The notes under the pieces are model-generated. The model was not told where the DNA came from. It ran no database searches and was given only the letters and a program-made list of their open reading frames with translations. A stretch of DNA of 6,051 bases from CAZLAK01 sp964557545 (GTDB taxonomy: Bacteria > Bacillota > Desulfotomaculia > Desulfotomaculales > Pelotomaculaceae), in contig CAZLAK010000066.1 in assembly GCA_964557545.1 (NCBI GenBank), forward strand, positions 1 to 6,051, written 5' to 3'. Positions 1 to 4,357 of the stretch are shown in pieces. A program made the translations under genes and the position numbers. Positions within the stretch are counted from its first letter, which is position 1. Each line of letters opens with the position of its first letter.

Positions 1-846
1 GACAATCTGGCGCTGGCTGAAGTCCAGCTCGGCCGTGACCATGGCCACCGCCTGGTTGGGCCCCAAGATGCCGGCCAGCATATTCTTAATCCTGGTTTCC
101 AGCTCTCTTTCGTACTCCCGCTGGGCTTTTTGCTGCTCCAAACTCAGCTTTGCCCCGGCCTGCACCGTGCTGCCGGCCTTCGTGACCTCGCTCAAGACGT
201 TGCCTTCCGTGTCGATGATGTGCACGTTTTCCGGCTTTAAGCCCTCCACGCTACCCAAAAGCAAGTCGCAAATGCCCTGCACCTGCTCGGGCTTAAGCCT
301 GGTCCCCGGTTTTAACTTTAAGGCTACCGAAGCCGAAGGCGTGCCTTGGCTGCCGGTGACAAAGACGCTCTTTTGGGGGAGAACCAGGTGCACGCGCGCC
401 TGCTCCACCCCTTCCAGCTGGACGATGGTGCGCCGCAGTTCCTCCTGCAGCGCCCGCTGGTAGTCCACCTGCTGGTCGAAGTCCGTCTTGCCGAACTTGT
501 TCTGGTCAAAGAGCTCAAAGCCTATGCCGCCGCCGGCTAAGGCCCCGCTGCTGGCCAGCTGGATGCGCGCTTCGTAGACCTTGTCTTGCGGCACTTTGAC
601 CGTTCTCCCCTCGTCGGCCAGCTGGTAGGGGATTTTCATGGTTTTGAGCTTTTCCACTATCGCCCCCGCTTCCCGCGGCTCCAAGCCGCTGAAGAGCACG
701 GCGTAAGAGGGCTTAAGCGCCAGCTGACCCAGCCAGACCAGGCAAGCCAAAACAGCGGCTGCCAAAAGGACAGAGATCACTTTTTGCGTTTGGTTTAATT
801 TCTGCCATCTGTCTTTAAACCCTGCAACTAGGTCAGCCGGTTGCAA
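1..846 (-). CDS. fliF: Flagellar MS-ring protein FliF, N-terminal half (cut by left edge)
   Basis: FliF forms the membrane-embedded MS ring on which the flagellar motor and export gate are built. The 282 visible codons cover about half of a usual FliF (roughly 500-560 residues); the C-terminal half, including the FliG-binding tail, is outside the window. A hydrophobic segment at residues 23-44 follows a short basic, Gln-rich N-terminus and is the first transmembrane helix. The periplasmic ring-building (YscJ/FliF) domain follows, with family motifs such as LFSGLEP (about 51-57), GGIGFELFD (about 105-113) and VHLVLPQKSVF. The start is TTG at 846-844: an in-frame TGA directly precedes it, and GGGGTGGT lies 5 nt upstream. 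It is the last visible gene of the flgB-flgC-fliE-fliF operon, 40 bp after fliE. Identity is clear from motifs and context. Confidence 0.96.
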   Translation of the reverse strand, partial: MQPADLVAGFKDRWQKLNQTQKVISVLLAAAVLACLVWLGQLALKPSYAVLFSGLEPREAGAIVEKLKTMKIPYQLADEGRTVKVPQDKVYEARIQLASSGALAGGGIGFELFDQNKFGKTDFDQQVDYQRALQEELRRTIVQLEGVEQARVHLVLPQKSVFVTGSQGTPSASVALKLKPGTRLKPEQVQGICDLLLGSVEGLKPENVHIIDTEGNVLSEVTKAGSTVQAGAKLSLEQQKAQREYERELETRIKNMLAGILGPNQAVAMVTAELDFSQRQIV

Positions 847-859
847 TCAGCACCACCCC
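847..859 (-). promoter_or_regulatory. Ribosome binding site that fixes the TTG start of fliF
   Basis: On the minus strand GGGGTGGT (859-852) sits 5 nt before the TTG codon at 846-844. The in-frame TGA (849-847) directly before TTG excludes any longer start. The next downstream candidate in frame (GTG, codon 23) would remove the residues leading into the transmembrane helix. Confidence 0.75.
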
Positions 860-886
860 AAATTAAGCAGCCGGGACAATCCCGCC

Positions 887-1183
887 CTACACCTGCATGC
901 GGGAGATTTCCTGGTAGGCCTCCACCACCTTGTTCCTCACTTCCACTGCCAACTGCAGGGCCAGCCTGGCTTCCTGCATGGCCACCACCACCTGGTGGAC
1001 GTCCTCCACCTCGCCGGCCGCAAAGGCTTGCACCAGTTCATCGGCCGCTAGCTGGCGCGCGTTTATTTCCTCCAAAGCCCGGTTCAGCATCTGTGAAAAA
1101 GATGCGGCCGCCTCTTCTTTTTTTTGCTGGCTCCCGCCCAAAACCGGCAAAAGCCCGCCTGGTGCTGCAGCAGAGATTTCCAC
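887..1183 (-). CDS. fliE: Flagellar hook-basal body adaptor protein FliE
   Basis: FliE is a small, mostly helical export substrate that joins the MS ring to the proximal rod. The predicted product is 98 residues, usual for the family. The C-terminal half carries the recognisable FliE pattern: a helix with DVHQVVVAMQEARLALQLAVEVRNK (quoted in part: DVHQVVVAMQEA, then LALQLAVEVRNK), ending in VVEAYQEISRMQV, where family members end in a similar YQEI(M/S)RMQV. The start is GTG (1183-1181). No other start codon precedes it before an in-frame TAA. The purine run GGGGGAGG lies about 12 nt upstream, a longer spacing than its neighbours have. It sits 45 bp after flgC and 40 bp before fliF, in one operon with both. 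Confidence 0.95.
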   Translation of the reverse strand: MEISAAAPGGLLPVLGGSQQKKEEAAASFSQMLNRALEEINARQLAADELVQAFAAGEVEDVHQVVVAMQEARLALQLAVEVRNKVVEAYQEISRMQV

Positions 1184-1228
1184 GGTTGCCCGAAGCCTCC
1201 CCCGAAAGATTTAAATTTTATTTTATTC

Positions 1229-1672
1229 TTAGCCGCGGCCGATCTCCAGCGCTTTTAGGTACATCTCCTTGGCGGTGTTGAAGGCCGTCACATTGGCTTC
1301 ATAAGCCCGCACCGCCCCCATCAAGTCCACCATTTCGTTTAAGATGTTCACGTTGGGGTAAGCCACGTAGCCGCGCTCATCGGCCAAGGGGTGGGACGGA
1401 TTGTGCACTAAAGATGGCGGCGAGGGGTCTTCTGCTATGCGCGCCACGCGCACCCCCGCGCCGGCAAAGCCGCCGCGCCTGTTTTTCCCGGCCCCCTCCT
1501 TTTCTAGCACCTGGGCAAATACCGGTATTTTGCGCCGGTAGGGGGCCGGCCCCCCGGCGCCCGTACGCCCCGCCGAGTCTATGTTGGCGATGTTGCTGGA
1601 GATGAGATCAAGCCTAAGCCTCTCCGCCGCCAGCGCTGAAGCGCTGACGGCCATGGCCGTAAAGACCCTCAT
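1229..1672 (-). CDS. flgC: Flagellar proximal rod protein FlgC
   Basis: FlgC is one of the proximal rod subunits, exported through the flagellar type III apparatus and assembled outside the cytoplasmic membrane. The product is 147 residues, normal for FlgC. The N-terminal rod/hook signature is at about residues 14-33 (ALAAERLRLDLISSNIANID). The FlgC PYRRK segment is at about 44-48, and the C-terminal D0 helix region contains the typical HPLADERGYVAYPNVN block followed by EMVDLMGAVRAYEANVTAFN. ATG (1672-1670) is the start; GGAGGT lies 9 nt upstream and overlaps the last codons and stop of flgB. Only 6 bp separate the two genes, so translation is probably coupled. The insert between the two conserved ends is rich in Gly, Ala, Arg and Pro. 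Confidence 0.97.
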   Translation of the reverse strand: MRVFTAMAVSASALAAERLRLDLISSNIANIDSAGRTGAGGPAPYRRKIPVFAQVLEKEGAGKNRRGGFAGAGVRVARIAEDPSPPSLVHNPSHPLADERGYVAYPNVNILNEMVDLMGAVRAYEANVTAFNTAKEMYLKALEIGRG

Positions 1673-1678
1673 GCTACA

Positions 1679-2089
1679 CTACCTCCTGCCGCCGGTGATT
1701 ACGTAACTCAATAGAGAGAAGCGGTCGGCCGCCTCTCTTGCCAGCACCTGGTAGCGGATGGCATTGGCCGCCATCTCCACCATTTCTTCCTCGATGTCCA
1801 CGTTGTTGCCGTCGGCCCGCATGGCCGTGCCCCTCACCTGGACGACCTGCGGGGAAATGCTGGACAATTCTGCCCCCGCTTTCATGTGCCGCGGGTCAGT
1901 AGTAATCATGTCCACTTTGCCGTCACGGGACAGCGCCTCTTTTAAGAGTTCCTCAAAAACCACCTTAGACTTTTTAAAGCGGGGCGTGTCGGCGTTAGCC
2001 ACGTTGTCGGCAATCACCCTATGGCGGAGGGATGAAGCTTCCAGCGCCTTTTTGAGCACTAACAGGGTGGGATCTCCCCATACCGTCAC
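1679..2089 (-). CDS. flgB: Flagellar proximal rod protein FlgB
   Basis: FlgB is a proximal rod subunit thought to contact FliE near the MS ring. The product is 136 residues, the usual length. The rod-protein N-terminal motif is seen at about residues 20-38 (SLRHRVIADNVANADTPRF) and the C-terminal coiled region at about 94-131 (NNVDIEEEMVEMAANAIRYQ, then VLAREAADRFSLLSYVITGG). The start is GTG (2089-2087), preceded by AGGGGTG with about 7 nt spacing. It is the first gene of the flgB-flgC-fliE-fliF operon, with a sigma-A-like promoter 68 bp upstream of the start codon. Gene order and motif content leave little doubt. Confidence 0.97.
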   Translation of the reverse strand: MTVWGDPTLLVLKKALEASSLRHRVIADNVANADTPRFKKSKVVFEELLKEALSRDGKVDMITTDPRHMKAGAELSSISPQVVQVRGTAMRADGNNVDIEEEMVEMAANAIRYQVLAREAADRFSLLSYVITGGRR

Positions 2090-2123
2090 TTCAAAGCACC
2101 CCTAGAATAATATTGCAGTGCTG

Positions 2124-2150
2124 TTTTTGGCCTTTTACAAGCAACTTTTA
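2124..2150 (-). promoter_or_regulatory. Weak sigma-28-like candidate upstream of flgB
   Basis: On the minus strand TAAA (2150-2147), a 15-nt spacer and GCCAAAAA (2131-2124) resemble the sigma-28/sigma-D pattern TAAA-N15-GCCGATAA, with 6 of 8 matches in the -10 element. The region is A-rich, so chance is a real possibility. If used, it would add late transcription to the basal-body operon. Confidence 0.25.
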
Positions 2151-2156
2151 GCAATA

Positions 2157-2185
2157 ATTCTACAACGTTTTTGCCAATCCTTCAA
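2157..2185 (-). promoter_or_regulatory. Sigma-A-type promoter for the flgB operon
   Basis: Read on the minus strand, TTGAAG (2185-2180) and TAGAAT (2162-2157) are separated by exactly 17 nt. They match the vegetative consensus TTGACA/TATAAT at 4/6 and 5/6 positions. Transcription would start near 2150, giving a leader of about 60 nt before the flgB GTG. The site lies downstream of the terminator of the preceding operon, where an operon promoter is expected. This is a pattern match only. Confidence 0.6.
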
Positions 2186-2229
2186 TAACGGAGTAAAAGC
2201 GAGCCAAAAACATTTTTTTAAACTGCCCC

Positions 2230-2280
2230 AAAAAGAACAAAAACCGGCCACTTTTCTTCCAGCTTGCAAAAATGTGCCGG
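2230..2280 (-). terminator. Intrinsic terminator of the fliS-fliT-flaG operon
   Basis: On the minus strand an imperfect 11-bp hairpin has arms at 2280-2269 and 2255-2244: CCGG/CCGG, then GTG/CAC, then a 4-bp A/T part, with one bulged base on each side and a 13-nt loop. It is followed directly by TTTTTGTTCTTTTT (2243-2230). It lies about 87 nt after the flaG stop codon and before the flgB promoter, so it separates the two operons. Confidence 0.75.
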
Positions 2281-2300
2281 CTTCATTTTTTGCCCTGCCC

Positions 2301-2318
2301 GCAGCACCGGGGTGCTGC
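2301..2318. repeat. GC-rich perfect inverted repeat in the flaG-flgB gap
   Basis: GCAGCACC (2301-2308) and GGTGCTGC (2311-2318) are exact reverse complements. In RNA this gives at least a 7-bp stem with a 4-nt loop, stable and placed about 50 nt after the flaG stop on the minus strand. No T-run follows closely on either strand, so it is not a standard terminator by itself. It could protect the 3' end of the flaG mRNA or be part of a larger fold with the terminator. Confidence 0.55.
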
Positions 2319-2366
2319 AGCGGCCGGTACGAAAAATAAATATTTTTTATGATCTAATGAGATACT

Positions 2367-2777
2367 TTAAATAAATTTATCGATGATAATACCCAGCATC
2401 TTCTTGATGTGCGCTACCAGCCTTAAAACGTACTCCGGCGGGATCTCCCGTATCACCGACCCGTCGCGGCTGTCGATGACCTTTACCATCAACTCGCCGC
2501 TCTCTTCATGCATCACGAACTGCAGCTCCGTGTTGTAGGTCTCCATGGTGCGGTTGGCCTTCTCCACGGCCTCTTCTAAAAGCTTCTTGTCCGCTTCTTC
2601 CTTCTTTTTAGCCGGCTCCGCTTCCCCGCCGGCCCGCTCAGTTTTTGGCGCAGCGCCCAGGCGGCCCGCACCGGCAGCCGCTTCTTTTTCCTTTTCCGGC
2701 AGGGTGCCCGCCGGCATGCTTTTTGCCTGCACCTGCGGCAGCGGCTGCACCGCGCCGTCTATCCCTTGTACTTTCAT
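2367..2777 (-). CDS. flaG: FlaG family flagellar protein
   Basis: FlaG-family proteins are small products encoded near fliD/fliS and are linked in several bacteria to filament length; their biochemical role is not settled. The product is 136 residues. Residues 1-70 are low-complexity and rich in Ala, Pro, Lys and Glu. The FlaG domain is at about 73-136, with LQFVMHEESGELMVKVIDS followed by GSVIREIPPEYVLRLVAHIK and a terminal hydrophobic LGIIIDKFI, matching the family pattern of VKVID...VIRQIPPE and a C-terminal G..ID segment. ATG (2777-2775) is preceded by GGGGTGG at about 9-nt spacing. It is the third gene of the fliS operon, 23 bp after the fliT-like gene, and has a strong terminator downstream. 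Confidence 0.9.
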   Translation of the reverse strand: MKVQGIDGAVQPLPQVQAKSMPAGTLPEKEKEAAAGAGRLGAAPKTERAGGEAEPAKKKEEADKKLLEEAVEKANRTMETYNTELQFVMHEESGELMVKVIDSRDGSVIREIPPEYVLRLVAHIKKMLGIIIDKFI

Positions 2778-2800
2778 GGTATATTACCACCCCAAAAAGC

Positions 2801-3253
2801 CTATTTTTTTGTGTCCACAAAGCACCCGCTGGCAATGCCGCCTTCGTCCCGGTAAGCCTGCCAGGTGCTCTTATGGCGGTAAAACTCCTCCAAAGCGGCC
2901 TTGGCGGCAGCCAGCGAGCGCTCTGCCCGCCGCACGTTCTCCGCCTCCAGCTCCAGAGCCCGGCGCAGAATACTCTCTATCTCTTCCTGCAAAACCCCGC
3001 CTTCCCCTGCGCCCGCCAGAACGGCGGGGCCGCTTTCTGCTCCCGGCAGATGGTGTTCTCCTATTTCCCGGAGGGCAGCAGCAACGGCATCGAACTCCTC
3101 CATGAGTTCCTGCCGCCTTTTTAAAATTCCCAAGAGTTCTTCTGCCTTCCCGGTATCTAAACAGCTGCTCGTGCCGGCGGTGTGCTCTAAAATCTCTTTG
3201 GCCAGGTCCTTCAGGCGCTCCATAAGCTTACGCGCGCTTTTATTTGGCGGCAT
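2801..3253 (-). CDS. FliT/FlgN-like flagellar export chaperone (putative)
   Basis: The 150-residue product is almost all helical and charged, with no membrane segment or signal peptide. A first helical stretch (about 8-65) includes KAEELLGILKRRQELMEEFD, which resembles the 'xxLLxxRQELI' helix of FliT-type chaperones. A Gly/Pro-rich break at about 66-85 is followed by a second long helix (about 87-130) with heptad-like Leu/Ala/Glu spacing. The tail GGIASGCFVDTKK recalls the C-terminus of FlgN-type proteins. FliT chaperones bind the cap protein FliD, and FlgN binds hook-filament junction proteins. Position directly after fliS favours FliT. ATG (3253-3251) has AGGAGAAG about 10 nt upstream. The family assignment rests on context and helix pattern more than on strict motifs. 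Confidence 0.65.
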   Translation of the reverse strand: MPPNKSARKLMERLKDLAKEILEHTAGTSSCLDTGKAEELLGILKRRQELMEEFDAVAAALREIGEHHLPGAESGPAVLAGAGEGGVLQEEIESILRRALELEAENVRRAERSLAAAKAALEEFYRHKSTWQAYRDEGGIASGCFVDTKK

Positions 3254-3297
3254 AGATTTATTACTTCTCCTTTTTTGGGGTTTTCTGCCCGCAAACC

Positions 3298-3675
3298 TTA
3301 AACCGCCGCACCGGAGGCGGTCTTGACGGCTTCCTCCCAGGCTTCCCGCAGGCCCCCCAGCAGCTCCTGCACCTCTAGCAAAATTTCGCAGGACTTCTTA
3401 ACGTTGGCCTCAACTAAGCGGCGGTAAATGTAATCGTACAAAAGGGCCAGGTTTTTGGCCAGTTCGTACTCGGTGTTCAATGTGTCGCTCAGGTAGAGGA
3501 CGACATCCTGGGCGCGCACAATGGTCCGGTGCGCTCCTTCTGTATTCTTTTGCTCTATGTGCTGCAAAGCTTCCCGCACAAAGCCTATCGCCCCGCTGTA
3601 GAGCATGAGGGTGAGCTCCCCGGGCCTGGCAGTGGTCACGGCGTTCTGCCGGTAACTGGCGTAAGGGTTGTTCAC
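3298..3675 (-). CDS. fliS: Flagellin export chaperone FliS
   Basis: FliS binds the C-terminal helix of flagellin in the cytoplasm, prevents its premature polymerisation and delivers it to the export gate. With the GTG start at 3675-3673 the product is 125 residues, the usual FliS length. It begins with the family's NNPYASYRQN and continues with TARPGELTLMLYSGAIGFV (about 15-33), the helix around NLALLYDYIYRRLVEANVKK (75-94) and LLEVQELLGGLREAWEEA at the end. A longer in-frame ATG at 3783 would add 36 Arg/Pro-rich residues, but that stretch contains the sigma-28 promoter and the Shine-Dalgarno site of the GTG. The usual LYDGA motif reads LYSGA here. It is the first gene of the fliS-fliT-like-flaG operon and divergent from fliW. 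Confidence 0.95.
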   Translation of the reverse strand: MNNPYASYRQNAVTTARPGELTLMLYSGAIGFVREALQHIEQKNTEGAHRTIVRAQDVVLYLSDTLNTEYELAKNLALLYDYIYRRLVEANVKKSCEILLEVQELLGGLREAWEEAVKTASGAAV

Positions 3676-3690
3676 GGAAATGTACCTCCC
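3676..3690 (-). promoter_or_regulatory. Ribosome binding site that fixes the GTG start of fliS
   Basis: GGGAGGT (3690-3684, minus strand) lies 8 nt before GTG at 3675-3673. The protein read from this GTG starts exactly where FliS homologues start (xNNPYASYRQN). The site also carries a GGA core, the element CsrA proteins recognise in RNA. Confidence 0.8.
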
Positions 3691-3712
3691 GGCTAAAACT
3701 TTTCTTTTTGGT

Positions 3713-3739
3713 TTATCGGAATTTTGGGCAAAAACTTGA
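3713..3739 (-). promoter_or_regulatory. Sigma-28 (FliA/SigD) promoter for fliS-fliT-flaG
   Basis: On the minus strand TCAAGTTT (3739-3732), an 11-nt spacer and TCCGATAA (3720-3713) match the sigma-28 consensus TAAAGTTT-N11-GCCGATAA at 14 of 16 positions with the exact spacing. Transcription would begin near 3706, giving a leader of about 30 nt that includes the fliS Shine-Dalgarno site. This places fliS and its partners in the late flagellar class, expressed after hook completion, as is known for filament genes in Bacillus and enterics. Confidence 0.85.
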
Positions 3740-3813
3740 GGCGCCCGGCGGCGGGACAAAACCCACGGACGGCCCCCGTGCACAGCTTCAACATCTAAAA
3801 CCAGCAGCTCTCA

Positions 3814-3841
3814 TTGACTTCTGCCGGACCTACCCAATAAA
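3814..3841 (+). promoter_or_regulatory. Candidate sigma-A promoter for fliW-csrA
   Basis: TTGACT (3814-3819; 5/6 match to the -35 consensus) and AATAAA (3836-3841; 4/6 match to the -10 consensus) are 16 nt apart. It is the best vegetative-type match in the 166-bp fliS-fliW gap. Its predicted transcription start (about 3848) lies just inside the longest fliW frame, which conflicts with use of the ATG at 3842. Confidence 0.45.
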
Positions 3842-4357
3842 ATGAGAACAAACAGCGGGGCTTTAGCTCACGCCGTCCAAAAGGTGGTGCCGTCTTTGCC
3901 CGAAGAAAATATCTTCACTTTTCCGGCGGGGATCCTGGGGCTGCCGGAAAGCTTCACCCGCTTTGAGCTGGTCTCTTTAGAGGAGGGCTCGCCCTTTTTC
4001 TTTCTGCAGTCTGTCCAGGACGAGGACACAGGCTTTATTCTTATCAATCCTTTTTTCTTCTTTCCAGACTACGAATTTGAGCTGCCGGACGAGGAAGCCG
4101 CGGCCTTACAGATCAAAGAGCCGGAAAAAGAGCTGGCCGTTTTCTGCATCGTCAACGCCAAAGAGGGGCTTTCCCGGGCCACCGTCAACCTCTTAGCCCC
4201 GGTGGTGATGAACACCGCCTCCCGCACTGCCCGCCAGGTGGTGCTGGACGACAGGCGCTACGGCATCCGCCACCCCCTGCCCCTGCCCAAGCCGCCCGAA
4301 ACCGGGCCGCCGGCTCCAAAAGGCCAGGCGCCGGCCGGCACGGGGGAGGGAGACTAG
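3842..4357 (+). CDS. fliW: Flagellar assembly factor FliW
   Basis: FliW binds cytoplasmic flagellin and, when flagellin is exported, is freed to bind and inhibit CsrA, so that flagellin mRNA is translated only when needed. From ATG 3842 the product is 171 residues. The FliW core runs from about residue 24: FTFPAGILGL (25-34), FFFLQSVQDEDTGFILINPF, FFPDYEFELPDE, AVFCIVNAKEGLSRATVNLL, APVVMN, then RQVVLDDRRYGIRHPL near 129-145, all typical. A Pro/Gly-rich tail of about 25 residues follows. The start is uncertain. ATG 3842 has no Shine-Dalgarno site and abuts a promoter -10 candidate. TTG 3896 has AAGGTGG 8 nt upstream and gives 153 residues beginning MPEENIFTFP, but would leave little room for the family's first beta strand. 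The stop abuts the csrA start. Confidence 0.93.
   Translation: MRTNSGALAHAVQKVVPSLPEENIFTFPAGILGLPESFTRFELVSLEEGSPFFFLQSVQDEDTGFILINPFFFFPDYEFELPDEEAAALQIKEPEKELAVFCIVNAKEGLSRATVNLLAPVVMNTASRTARQVVLDDRRYGIRHPLPLPKPPETGPPAPKGQAPAGTGEGD
3881..3898 (+). promoter_or_regulatory. Shine-Dalgarno site and alternative TTG start of fliW
   Basis: AAGGTGG (3881-3887) is followed after 8 nt by TTG (3896-3898), in frame with fliW at codon 19 of the long form. Two in-frame GTG codons (3884, 3887) overlap the motif. This is the only good ribosome binding site near the 5' end of fliW and competes with ATG 3842, which has none. Confidence 0.4.
4342..4352 (+). promoter_or_regulatory. csrA ribosome binding site with two GGA cores
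   Basis: GGGGGAGGGAG lies in the last codons of fliW, ending 5 nt before the csrA GTG at 4358. It contains GGA twice (4345-4347 and 4349-4351). GGA within a Shine-Dalgarno site is the known core of CsrA binding sites, so CsrA autocontrol is possible but only inferred. Confidence 0.5.

Noticed and set aside
1541..1554. Perfect 14-bp palindrome GGGGGCCGGCCCCC inside flgC
   Set aside because: It encodes the Gly-Gly-Pro stretch before PYRRK in flgC and has no T-run. It is explained by GC-rich coding for Gly, Ala and Pro.
1631..1646. Hairpin CAGCGC-TGAA-GCGCTG near the 5' end of flgC
   Set aside because: Short stem in codons for Ala/Ser/Leu. No link to a regulatory element is visible.
2118..2339. 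Plus-strand 73-codon frame in the flaG-flgB gap
   Set aside because: It runs through the terminator hairpin and the flgB promoter on the other strand, has low-complexity composition and no Shine-Dalgarno site.
2090..2366. Possible riboswitch (for example cyclic di-GMP class I) in the flgB leader or flaG 3' region
   Set aside because: The conserved GEMM-type blocks are not recognisable. The structure present is explained by a terminator, one GC-rich hairpin and promoter elements, and the predicted flgB leader is only about 60 nt.
2794..2812. A/T inverted repeat (CAAAAA...TTTTTG) between the fliT-like stop and the flaG ribosome site
   Set aside because: Six A-T-dominated pairs are too weak to call a terminator or attenuator, and the downstream flaG gene appears to be in the same operon.
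2545..3124. Plus-strand open frames opposite flaG and the fliT-like gene
   Set aside because: Pro/Ala/Ser-rich shadows of two well-supported minus-strand genes in a GC-rich genome, with no ribosome site.
3740..3790. GC-rich partial inverted repeat (CACGG...CCGTG) between fliS and fliW
   Set aside because: Only 5 bp of stem with a weak T-run; no gene on the minus strand upstream needs a terminator here.
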